Origin: Flavobacterium sp. HTF
GTDB taxonomy: Bacteria; Bacteroidota; Bacteroidia; Flavobacteriales; Flavobacteriaceae
Length of the DNA stretch: 35,846 nucleotides
Reading direction: 5' to 3'
NCBI RefSeq assembly: GCF_003105115.1
Contig: NZ_QETH01000046.1
Coordinates: 1 to 35,846, forward strand
Below the pieces are notes generated by a model. It was not told the origin of the DNA, did not search any database, and worked only from the letters and a program-made list of their open reading frames with translations. The position numbers and the translations under genes were made by a program. This document shows, piece by piece, positions 15,697 through 22,728 of the stretch. Numbering within the stretch: the stretch's first letter is position 1; every line of letters begins with the position of its first letter.

Positions 15697-15781
15697 TGCC
15701 CTAGCCCCGATAGTAGTGGAAATCCTTTTGTACCGGGGTTCGGTACAAAAGATTGAAACGGATAGCGGGATTAGCTCCTAA
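15697..15781 (+). ncRNA. Flavo-1-like structured RNA motif
   Basis: The conserved-looking words CCCTAGCCCCGATAG and GCGGATAGCGGGA-type GGATAGCGGGATTAGCTCC (15760-15778) flank a perfect 11-bp hairpin (15725-15735 with 15741-15751, loop GGGTT). The CCCG and CGGG words can form an outer stem, and the two GATAG words sit on opposite sides, as in an internal loop. From memory this fits the Bacteroidota Flavo-1 RNA motif of unknown function; no covariance search was run. It lies about 60 bp upstream of the porin gene. Confidence 0.6.
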
Positions 15782-15817
15782 AAAATCTACTAATAAATAA
15801 TTTAATTCAGAGGATGA

Positions 15818-15842
15818 GATTGCTTCGTTCCTCGCAATGACA
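15818..15842. repeat. Degenerate GATTGCTTCGTTCCTCGCAATGAC repeat forming the porin leader
   Basis: ATTGC (15819-15823) pairs with GCAAT (15834-15838) around CTTCGTTCCTC-type sequence. It is a short relative of the inverted repeat at 15509-15614 and ends 2-3 bp before the porin ATG, so it forms the translation-start leader. Confidence 0.6.
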
Positions 15843-15844
15843 AA

Positions 15845-16921
15845 ATGAAAAAAATAATACTTACTGCTTTAATCGCTTTTGGTTTTAGCAATTTACATGC
15901 ACAAGAAGAATCAAAAAATCCATTTACGTTTTCAGGATATGTAGACGCTTATTACAGTTATGATTTTGGAAAACCGGAAAATCATACACGGCCAAACTTT
16001 TTTTACAGTTATAATAAAAGCAACGAGGTAAACCTGAATTTGGGAATGGCGAAAGTGAATTATTCGAAAGAAAATATTCGGGGAAATTTTGCTTTGATGG
16101 CGGGAACTTATGCCGAATATAATATGGCTGCCGAACAAGGTTTGTTAAAAAATGTTTACGAGGCGAATGTTGGTGTAAAGATTTCGAAAAACCATAATTT
16201 ATGGGTTGATGCGGGAATTATGCCCTCGCATATTGGTTTTGAAAGTGCGATTGGAAAAGACTGTCAGACTTTAACGCGAAGCATTCTGGCGGAGAATTCC
16301 CCTTATTATGAAACGGGAGTTAAAATTGGTTATACATCTGAATCTGGAGAATGGTATTTGGCGGGAATGTACCTGAATGGCTGGCAAAGAATTGAGAAAG
16401 TCGAAGGCAATCAAACGCCTGCTTTTGGAACTCAAATTACGTACAAACCGTCTGATCGGGTTGCTTTGAATTGGAGTACTTATGTTGGAAATGAACAGCC
16501 GGATATTGATAAAAAATGGCGCTATTTCAACAACTTTTACGGACAATTTAAAGTAACGGAAAAGACAAATATTACTGCTGGTTTTGATATTGGATCTCAG
16601 CAATCGGCTAAAGGAAGTGATAAATATGATACTTGGTTTTCGCCTGTTTTGATTCTGCAATACAAGCCAGTTGACAAAATTCAGCTTGCAGTACGAGGTG
16701 AATATTATAGTGATGAAAAAGGTGTAATTATCGCAACTGAAACGCCAAACGGTTTTAAAACTTACGGTTTTTCAGCTAACTTTGATTACTTAGTTACTGA
16801 TAATGTTATGTTTAGAATTGAAGCCAGAAATCTTTCCAGTAAAGATGAAATTTTTACCAAAAACAATTTGCCAACGGACACAAATACATTTGTAACAACA
16901 GCATTAGCTATTAGTTTCTAG
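15845..16921 (+). CDS. Outer-membrane beta-barrel porin (OmpL-like / BBP2 type)
   Basis: A 358-residue protein with a cleavable signal peptide (MKKIILTALIAFGFSNLHAQ). The remainder is made of alternating aromatic/polar beta-strand segments (FTFSGYVDAYYSYDF, LWVDAGIMPSHIGFES, INLGMAKVNY-like strands) and ends in a phenylalanine (TALAISF), as outer-membrane barrels do. It fits the beta-barrel porin-2 group. Its position between kdpC and kdpD suggests a route for K+ or small solutes across the outer membrane when Kdp is induced. That role is inference from context. Confidence 0.85.
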   Translation: MKKIILTALIAFGFSNLHAQEESKNPFTFSGYVDAYYSYDFGKPENHTRPNFFYSYNKSNEVNLNLGMAKVNYSKENIRGNFALMAGTYAEYNMAAEQGLLKNVYEANVGVKISKNHNLWVDAGIMPSHIGFESAIGKDCQTLTRSILAENSPYYETGVKIGYTSESGEWYLAGMYLNGWQRIEKVEGNQTPAFGTQITYKPSDRVALNWSTYVGNEQPDIDKKWRYFNNFYGQFKVTEKTNITAGFDIGSQQSAKGSDKYDTWFSPVLILQYKPVDKIQLAVRGEYYSDEKGVIIATETPNGFKTYGFSANFDYLVTDNVMFRIEARNLSSKDEIFTKNNLPTDTNTFVTTALAISF

Positions 16922-16946
16922 AAAAAGATCTTATTGATTAAAATTT

Positions 16947-17074
16947 ATTTCACGCAGATTCTACAGATTATAGCAGATTTAAATGGATTTTTAATTAAAC
17001 AATCTGCGAATATCTGCTTAAATCTTTTAAAATCTGCGTGAAATAAAAAACTTGGAGACTTAGCGCCTTCGTGG
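16947..17074. repeat. CAGATT-type inverted array plus 8-bp-period tail before kdpD
   Basis: Arms ATTTCACGCAGATT (16947-16960) and its exact complement (17031-17044) enclose repeated CAGATT/ATCTG units spaced 9-11 bp. Next come three 8-mers starting with CTT (CTTGGAGA, CTTAGCGC, CTTCGTGG; 17051-17074). The second array closely resembles the right arm of 21249-21317 (TTAGCGCCTTTGTGGCAAA against TTAGCGCCTTCGTGGCAAA). Confidence 0.8.
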
Positions 17075-17082
17075 CAAAAAAC

Positions 17083-18210
17083 ATGAAAGAAGAAAAAGAA
17101 AATAATGCACAACACTTTCTCGATTTAATTCAGAAATCACGAAAGGGAAAGTTCAAAATCTACATTGGAATGAGTGCCGGTGTGGGCAAAACTTTTCGTA
17201 TGCTTCAGGAAGCGCACTCGTTATTGAAAAACGGAATCGATGTGAAAATTGGCTACATCGAAACGCACATGCGAAAAGAGACACATGAATTATTAGCAGG
17301 TTTGCCTATAATTCCGAGACGGACCATTTTCTATAAAGGAAAAGAATTAGAAGAACTGGATGTTCAGGCGATTATCAATCTTCGTCCGGAAGTGGTTATT
17401 GTTGATGAACTCGCGCATACCAACGTTGAAGGAAGCAAAAACGAAAAACGCTGGCAGGATGTTTTAGAAATTCTGGAAGCTGGAATTAATGTGATTTCGG
17501 CGGTGAATATTCAGCATATTGAGAGTTTAAATGAAGACGTAAAACGCATTACAAATATTGACGTTCAGGAACGAATTCCGGATAATGTTTTGCGATTGGC
17601 AGATGAAGTCGTGAATATCGACCTAACATCTGAAGATTTGATTGCGCGTTTGAAAGAAGGAAAAATTTATACACCGGATAAAATTCAGACGGCTTTAACG
17701 AACTTTTTTAAATCGGAACAGATTTTACAGCTTCGGGAACTGGCTTTGAAAGAAGTAGCGAGTCAGGTCGTTCGAAAAGTTGAAAATGAAGTTCCGAATC
17801 TTCATGCTTTACGACATGAGAAATTGTTGGCCTGCATTAGCAGTAATGACAAAACGGCCAAAATCGTAATTAGAAAAGCGGCGCGACTGGCCAGTTATTA
17901 CAACGGATCCTGGTATGTTTTGTATGTAGAAACGCCACAGGAAAGCAGTACAAAAATTGCTTTGGATAAACAACGGCATTTAATTAATAACTTTAAACTC
18001 GCCGTGCAATTAGGCGCGGAAGTCATTAAAGTAGAGGATAAAAATATTGCCGATGCGATTTTAGCAACAGTTGAAGAAAAACAAATTACAACAGTTTGTA
18101 TCGGAAAACCGCATTTGAATTTATTTAAAGTAATTTTGTCTACAACAATTTTTAGGCGTTTGCTGAACAAACTGTCTTTATCAAATGTTGATCTTGTTAT
18201 ACTGTCATAA
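17083..18210 (+). CDS. kdpD: KdpD N-terminal sensor protein without a kinase domain
   Basis: A 375-residue protein equal to the cytosolic N-terminal half of classical KdpD. The KdpD domain has Walker A GMSAGVGKT (29-37), IGYIETHMRKET, and VVIVDELAHTNVEGSKNEKRW. The C-terminal ~130 residues resemble a universal-stress-protein domain (KLLACISSND onward, ending TIFRRLLNKLSLSNVDLVIL). The four membrane helices, HisKA and ATPase domains of full KdpD are absent. A kinase is encoded next at 18349. An in-frame GTG exists at 17071, but it lies within the repeat CTTCGTGG, so ATG 17083 is preferred. It presumably senses K+ status and acts on the separate kinase. Confidence 0.93.
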   Translation: MKEEKENNAQHFLDLIQKSRKGKFKIYIGMSAGVGKTFRMLQEAHSLLKNGIDVKIGYIETHMRKETHELLAGLPIIPRRTIFYKGKELEELDVQAIINLRPEVVIVDELAHTNVEGSKNEKRWQDVLEILEAGINVISAVNIQHIESLNEDVKRITNIDVQERIPDNVLRLADEVVNIDLTSEDLIARLKEGKIYTPDKIQTALTNFFKSEQILQLRELALKEVASQVVRKVENEVPNLHALRHEKLLACISSNDKTAKIVIRKAARLASYYNGSWYVLYVETPQESSTKIALDKQRHLINNFKLAVQLGAEVIKVEDKNIADAILATVEEKQITTVCIGKPHLNLFKVILSTTIFRRLLNKLSLSNVDLVILS

Positions 18211-18218
18211 AATTTTCT

Positions 18219-18315
18219 AACCATTAAGATATTAAGAAAATAAAGGCTATGCTTAATTTTCTCTTTGTAAGTTTCATTAAGTTCAAAGCTTAATTTCCTT
18301 AATATCTTAATGGTT
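18219..18315. repeat. Inverted array of ATTAAG units between kdpD and the kinase
   Basis: Arms 18219-18245 and 18289-18315 are inverted copies (25 of 27 positions), built of ATTAAGAT/ATTAAGAA-type 8-9 bp units. A 43-bp central part contains further TTAAG/CTTAA words. It starts 9 bp after the kdpD stop. Confidence 0.8.
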
Positions 18316-18348
18316 CAAATAAAAAAAACTTGTTTTTAAATAAACATT

Positions 18349-20067
18349 ATGAGAATTAAAACCAAATTGAATCTCGGAGTTGGATTGTTATTTTTAATGA
18401 TCATCATACTTTCGTTAGTGAGCGGTTATTCTGTTTTTTTGATAAAAGCAGATACCGAAAATATTCTGAAAGCGAATTATAATACGCTGGAATATTCTAG
18501 AAATATGATTTTGTCTTTGGATGAAATTAAAGCTAGTCCTGATAGTAAGATTCCTATTTTCAAAGAATATCTTGAAAAACAAACACAAAATGTTACCGAA
18601 CCAGGTGAAAAAGAAGCAACCGAAAACCTTGAAAAAAGTTTTACGCTTTTAGAACAAAACGGAGCAAACGAAACCATAAAAGCAAAAATCAGACAGGATA
18701 TTTTCGCTATTATGAAACTGAATCTGGATGCCATAAAACAAAAAAGCGACATCGCAAAACTCACTGCCGAAAATGCTAATTTATGGATTGCCATTGTCGG
18801 AAGCTTATGCTTCTTGATTGCTTTTAATTTACTCGTCAATCTTCCAAATAATATTGCGAATCCGATAAAAGAATTAACGCTGAGTATTAAGGAAATTGCG
18901 AATAAAAACTATTCAGAACGGGTACATTTTACCAATCATAATGAATATGGCGATTTGGCCAAATCGTTTAATACAATGGCGCAAAAACTTCAGGAATACA
19001 ACGATAGTAATTTGTATAAACTCTTCTTCGAAAAGAAACGACTGGAAACTTTAATCAATAATATGCACGATCCTATTATTGGCTTAGACCATGAAAATAT
19101 TGTTTTGTTTGCCAATGATGAAGCGTTGAAAATTATTGGTTTGAAATTGGAAGATATTATTGGAAAATCGGCTTCTACTCTAGCCTTGTCCAATGATTTG
19201 ATTCGGTCTTTGATTTTGGAAGAAGATTCAGAAACTCCTAAAAAACAACCGCTTAAAATTTATGCGCACGGAAAAGAAAGTTATTTTGAAAAAGAAATTC
19301 TGAATATCACGATAATTCCAACAGGAGAAGAAAAAGAAATCAATATTGGCGATGTTATTATTCTGCGAAATATTACACTTTTTAAAGAACTGGATTTTGC
19401 CAAAACCAATTTTATTGCCACCGTTTCGCACGAATTGAAAACACCAATTGCGTCTATAAAACTAAGTCTTCAATTGCTTGAAAATGCCAAAACGGGCGAT
19501 ATGAATGATGACCAAAAACAATTGGTTGAAAGCATAAAGGATGACAGCCAGCGATTGCTTAAAATTACAGGCGAACTGCTGAATTTATCGCAATTGGAAA
19601 CCGGAAATATTCAGCTCAACATCGAAAAAAGCAATCCGCATGAAATTGTAAATTATGCCGTTGAAGCCGTAAAAATTCAGGCTGATCAAAAGCAAATCAA
19701 TTTGGTTATCGATGCCGATGAAAATCTGGAAAGTGTAAAAGCCGACAGCGAAAAAACAGGCTGGGTTTTGATTAATTATTTATCCAATGCGATTCGGTAT
19801 TCTTCTGAAAAAAGCACGATTTTCATCAAATTAAAAAGAGAAAATAATCAAATCGTATTTCAGGTTATCGACACCGGAAAAGGAATTGACGCACGTTATA
19901 AAGACAAAGTTTTCGATAAGTATTTTCAGGTTCCGGGAAGTCAAAAATCCGGAACGGGATTGGGATTAGCAATTAGTAAAGAATTTATTGAAGCACAAAA
20001 CGGCAGTGTTGGGGTTGAGAGTAATTTAGGATTAGGAAGTACGTTTTGGTTTTCGTTGAAGGTTTAG
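18349..20067 (+). CDS. Membrane histidine kinase with HAMP and PAS, probable Kdp kinase
   Basis: A 572-residue sensor kinase. Two membrane helices (about 9-32 and 145-168) bracket a ~110-residue helical sensor region. A HAMP linker (NPIKELTLSIKEIANKNY, ~172-225), a PAS domain (~230-345, PIIGLDHENIVLFAN), HisKA with H361 in VSHELKTPIAS, and an HATPase domain with N box NYLSNAIRYS, G1 DTGKGID and G2 GTGLGLAIS follow. There is no receiver. It follows the kinase-less KdpD, so the two together likely replace full-length KdpD. The probable partner regulator is the NtrC-type protein at 8041. Confidence 0.92.
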   Translation: MRIKTKLNLGVGLLFLMIIILSLVSGYSVFLIKADTENILKANYNTLEYSRNMILSLDEIKASPDSKIPIFKEYLEKQTQNVTEPGEKEATENLEKSFTLLEQNGANETIKAKIRQDIFAIMKLNLDAIKQKSDIAKLTAENANLWIAIVGSLCFLIAFNLLVNLPNNIANPIKELTLSIKEIANKNYSERVHFTNHNEYGDLAKSFNTMAQKLQEYNDSNLYKLFFEKKRLETLINNMHDPIIGLDHENIVLFANDEALKIIGLKLEDIIGKSASTLALSNDLIRSLILEEDSETPKKQPLKIYAHGKESYFEKEILNITIIPTGEEKEINIGDVIILRNITLFKELDFAKTNFIATVSHELKTPIASIKLSLQLLENAKTGDMNDDQKQLVESIKDDSQRLLKITGELLNLSQLETGNIQLNIEKSNPHEIVNYAVEAVKIQADQKQINLVIDADENLESVKADSEKTGWVLINYLSNAIRYSSEKSTIFIKLKRENNQIVFQVIDTGKGIDARYKDKVFDKYFQVPGSQKSGTGLGLAISKEFIEAQNGSVGVESNLGLGSTFWFSLKV

Positions 20068-20074
20068 AAAAATT

Positions 20075-20109
20075 GTGAATTGTGAATTGTGAATTGTGAA
20101 TTGTGAATT
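20075..20109. repeat. Five perfect GTGAATT 7-bp tandem copies
   Basis: Five identical copies of GTGAATT (20075-20109), starting 7 bp after the kinase stop. Same unit length and GTNNNNT pattern as the arrays in the kdp genes, but without sequence drift or an opposing arm, so it may be a young expansion. Confidence 0.9.
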
Positions 20110-20130
20110 GTTTAAACAAAAATATTAAAA

Positions 20131-20345
20131 GAGCCATAGGCTCGAACCATATTGTAGGGCCGGATTTTAATCCGGTTGACAAAAAAATTCCACAATGCAA
20201 AAGAGCCGTGGGCTCGATTCATATTAGACTGGATTGAAATCCAGCCCTACAATATAAATCGTCCCTACGGGACTTTAAAACATCGTTTGATCAAACTTCA
20301 ACGGATTGAAATCCGTTGCTACAACATCGATTATTCCTACGGAAT
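20131..20345. repeat. Multi-hairpin intergenic element
   Basis: At least seven short perfect hairpins with 3-4 nt loops lie in a row: GAGCC/GGCTC (20131-20143), CCGGAT/ATCCGG (20160-20175), GAGCC/GGCTC (20203-20215), CTGGAT/ATCCAG (20229-20244), GTCCC/GGGAC (20260-20272), CAACGGAT/ATCCGTTG (20299-20318), ATTCC/GGAAT (20333-20345). ATATTGTAGGGC (20149-20160) pairs perfectly with 20244-20255 and would close part of it like a cloverleaf. An open frame at 20176-20412 crosses it and is not a believable gene. The rest of the gap up to 20481 shows nothing clear. Confidence 0.85.
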
Positions 20346-20481
20346 TTTAAAAAATTTAGCCAATCTTAATTCAACTACCTCATTTAAAATCAATAAATTA
20401 ATATTGACTTAAGGTTCCATTAAGCCCAAAATACCTGCATCAGACATTCGTTACTATTGCAAAATATAACGACAACGAAAG

Positions 20482-21243
20482 ATGTTCCACAAAACGATTT
20501 CTCTGCTATTCCTATTCGGATTATTTTCTGCGAATGCACAGCAAAATGATTCGATTACTAAAATTGACAGTACTTCCAATCATTTAAAATCCAATTACAA
20601 GCAACTAATTATTCCGGGTGTATTAATTGGCTATGGCGTTATTGGTCTTGAAAGTGATCAGTTGTTGAGTTTCAATCATCAAATTAAGGCTGAAGTCACG
20701 GAAGATATTGATGAAAAAATTACGATTGATGATTTCTCACAATATGCGCCTGCGGCATCTGTTTATGCGTTGAATGCTTTTGGTGTAAAAGGCAAAAATA
20801 ATATGCGGGATCGTTCGGTAATATTTGTGACTTATTATGTTATAATGGCCTCAACAGTTTTGGGTTTAAAATCCATTTCGCATGTAGAAAGACCTGACGG
20901 GAGTTCGAACAACTCCTTCCCTTCCGGACATACTGCAACCGCTTTTGCCGGAGCTGAATTTTTATGGCAGGAATATAAAGACAAATCGATTTGGTACGGA
21001 ATTGCCGGTTATGCCGTTGCCACCGGAACGGGATTATTTAGAATTTACAACAATCGCCATTGGATGACTGACGTCGCTGCCGGAGCGGGAATTGGGATTT
21101 TGAGCACCAAAATTGCATATTGGATAAATCCTTATATCACTAAAAAATTGTTCAAATCATCAGCCGAAAACAAATCAACTTCTATGATAATGCCTTTTTA
21201 TAATGGACAGCAATATGGGTTGAGTTTTGCAAAGGTTTTTTAG
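20482..21243 (+). CDS. PAP2-family membrane-associated phosphatase
   Basis: A 253-residue protein with an N-terminal signal sequence (MFHKTISLLFLFGLFSANAQ). The PAP2 tripartite motif is complete: K130-S-I-S-H-V-E-R-P138, then SFPSGHTA (near 146-153), and RIYNNRHWMTD with the catalytic His and Asp. The family dephosphorylates lipid phosphates or polyprenyl diphosphates at the membrane. A helix follows the last motif (VAAGAGIGILSTKIAYW). It is probably periplasmic/outer leaflet; the substrate is not evident. It stands alone between the multi-hairpin element and a strong bidirectional terminator. Confidence 0.9.
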   Translation: MFHKTISLLFLFGLFSANAQQNDSITKIDSTSNHLKSNYKQLIIPGVLIGYGVIGLESDQLLSFNHQIKAEVTEDIDEKITIDDFSQYAPAASVYALNAFGVKGKNNMRDRSVIFVTYYVIMASTVLGLKSISHVERPDGSSNNSFPSGHTATAFAGAEFLWQEYKDKSIWYGIAGYAVATGTGLFRIYNNRHWMTDVAAGAGIGILSTKIAYWINPYITKKLFKSSAENKSTSMIMPFYNGQQYGLSFAKVF

Positions 21244-21248
21244 TTTTT

Positions 21249-21317
21249 TTTGCCACAAAGGCGCTAAGACACAAAGTTTTTTTAAATAGCTTTGTGTCTT
21301 AGCGCCTTTGTGGCAAA
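21249..21317. terminator. Perfect 28-bp hairpin between convergent genes, 8-bp-period type
   Basis: Stem 21249-21276 pairs without mismatch with 21290-21317 (13-nt loop with T-rich start). Inside the stem the units CACAAAGG, CGCTAAGA and CACAAAG keep an 8-bp period, linking it to the kdpB-kdpC arrays. Its position, 5 bp after the PAP2 stop and 6 bp before the repressor stop, fits a bidirectional terminator. Confidence 0.8.
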
Positions 21318-21323
21318 CTCTTG

Positions 21324-22097
21324 TTATGTATTCGAAGTATTATTCTTAATCTCTCGAACTTCACGTTTCAATTCTAAAAGCAAATCTTTCATTGCTCCAG
21401 TTTCCGTTGTTTCTTGTTTTTTATCCGAACGGCCGATATTGCATTCATATTCCCAAATCTCCAAAATATCAGAAGCTTTCACTTCGTAATTTGGATAAAA
21501 ACGATTATCTGATTCTAAAACCAAAGTGTTCTTTTTGTTTTTATTGAGACGTTTGTAAACCATTCCCTCGTTTTTGGTAATGAGGATATACGTTTTTCCA
21601 TCCATAACCTGACCCAGACTTTCTACATAACGTCCGATAATAATAGAACCGTCTTCGTGCGGAGGCATCGAATCGCCTTCAACAGGAAATCCGCGGTGTT
21701 TGCCCGGTCCTAAAAAAGGAAGCGAAACCTGCTGTAAACTCTCGATATATTCCGGATCAGCATATCCGTTTAGGTAACCGGCTTTTGCTTTTTGAGAAAC
21801 AATTTCAATAAAATTCTCTCCAAACCGATCAACCTGAATGGGTAAAATCAATCGGTTTCCTTCCAGTTTTATCAGATTTTCGACGTCTATTTTTCGGATA
21901 TCCACAGACAATATCAGGTCAATACTCATGTGAAAATATAAAGCAATCTGCTTTAAGATATCATACGGTGCTTCTGAAGTTCCGTCTTCATATTTAACAT
22001 ACCTCCCTCGGGTAATTTTAAGGTTTTGAGCTAATTTCTCTTGTGATATTTTATGTTTAACTCTTAATGCTCTGATATTATCTGAAAATAAAGACAT
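21324..22097 (-). CDS. LexA-like Xre-S24 repressor
   Basis: A 257-residue regulator. The N-terminal HTH (RALRVKHKISQEKLAQNLKI, then RGRYVKYEDGTSEAPYDIL) covers residues ~8-60. The C-terminal S24 peptidase-like domain has the catalytic Ser in VEGDSMPPHEDG and the Lys in MVYKRLNKNKK, so self-cleavage as in LexA or CI is possible. SQKAKAGYLNGYADPEYIE lies in the hinge and offers an Ala-Gly site. It ends in a short coiled coil (KDLLLELKREVREIKN). It is divergent from umuD across a 95-bp gap, so it most likely represses umuDC and itself until DNA damage. Confidence 0.9.
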   Translation of the reverse strand: MSLFSDNIRALRVKHKISQEKLAQNLKITRGRYVKYEDGTSEAPYDILKQIALYFHMSIDLILSVDIRKIDVENLIKLEGNRLILPIQVDRFGENFIEIVSQKAKAGYLNGYADPEYIESLQQVSLPFLGPGKHRGFPVEGDSMPPHEDGSIIIGRYVESLGQVMDGKTYILITKNEGMVYKRLNKNKKNTLVLESDNRFYPNYEVKASDILEIWEYECNIGRSDKKQETTETGAMKDLLLELKREVREIKNNTSNT

Positions 22098-22124
22098 AGA
22101 TTAATTTGTTATAATTTGGAACAG

Positions 22125-22163
22125 CAAATATACAAAAAAATGTTATCACCTGTGCTAATTTTG
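22125..22163. promoter_or_regulatory. Divergent promoters of the repressor gene and umuDC
   Basis: A minus-strand -7 box TATATTTG (22132-22125) faces the repressor gene and a plus-strand TAATTTTG (22156-22163) faces umuD. TTG -33 boxes are not obvious for either. GTTAT occurs in both halves (22109 and 22142 regions), but I see no strong palindrome, so the operator remains undefined. Confidence 0.45.
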
Positions 22164-22192
22164 TCTTGTTTAAAAACCCCATCTGAGTGATT

Positions 22193-22642
22193 ATGAAATT
22201 GATAAATCTAAATACCACAAAAACACTTGAGTTTTATATTCCCGACAGCGGTTCCAAAGTGGAGCTTCCTTTCTTTGATGTAGGTATAAGTGCAGGTTTT
22301 CCCTCACCTGCTGATGATTTTATTGAATTGACAATTGATCTCAACAGGGAATTTATTAAACATAAAGACACAACTTATTTTGCCAGGGTCAAAGGTCATT
22401 CTATGAAAAATGCCGGTATCAATGATGGTGATCTACTCATTATTGATAAAAGTCTTGAACCTCAAAACAACAAAATTGCTGTCTGCCAGATTGATGGTGA
22501 ATTTACGGTAAAACGGATCAAGATAGAAAAAGATATGATTTGGCTTATCGCCGAAAATGAAGATTATGAGCCTATAAAAGTAACTCCCGAAAATAATTTT
22601 GTGATTTGGGGAATTGTGATTCACAGTATTAAGTCTTTTTAA
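22193..22642 (+). CDS. umuD: UmuD-like translesion accessory protein
   Basis: A 149-residue S24-family protein. The Ala-Gly cleavage site is in GISAGFPSPADDFIE, the catalytic Ser in VKGHSMKNAGI, and the Lys in FTVKRIKIEKD. This is the UmuD/ImpA-type arrangement. RecA-assisted self-cleavage would produce UmuD', the partner of UmuC in Pol V. The frame opens at a GTG (22187); ATG 22193 two codons later is preferred. It is followed after 86 bp by umuC. Confidence 0.92.
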   Translation: MKLINLNTTKTLEFYIPDSGSKVELPFFDVGISAGFPSPADDFIELTIDLNREFIKHKDTTYFARVKGHSMKNAGINDGDLLIIDKSLEPQNNKIAVCQIDGEFTVKRIKIEKDMIWLIAENEDYEPIKVTPENNFVIWGIVIHSIKSF

Positions 22643-22654
22643 GTTGTCAGTGTG

Positions 22655-22722
22655 AGCGATCCCGTGGCTTCGGGATCGCTAAGGGTAACAAAACAGAAAC
22701 AGAAACAGAAATAGAAATACAT
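22655..22722. repeat. Hairpin plus hexamer repeats in the umuC leader
   Basis: A perfect 10-bp stem AGCGATCCCG / CGGGATCGCT (22655-22664 and 22671-22680, loop TGGCTT) is followed by three ACAGAA hexamers and ATAGAA (22693-22716). The hexamers end 12 bp before the umuC ATG at 22729. The stem has no T run and is not a typical terminator. Confidence 0.8.
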
Positions 22723-22728
22723 TTAGAA

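Noticed and set aside
20176..20412. 78-residue open frame after the histidine kinase
   Set aside because: It runs through the multi-hairpin repeat element; its repetitive translation comes from hairpin words, not from a gene.
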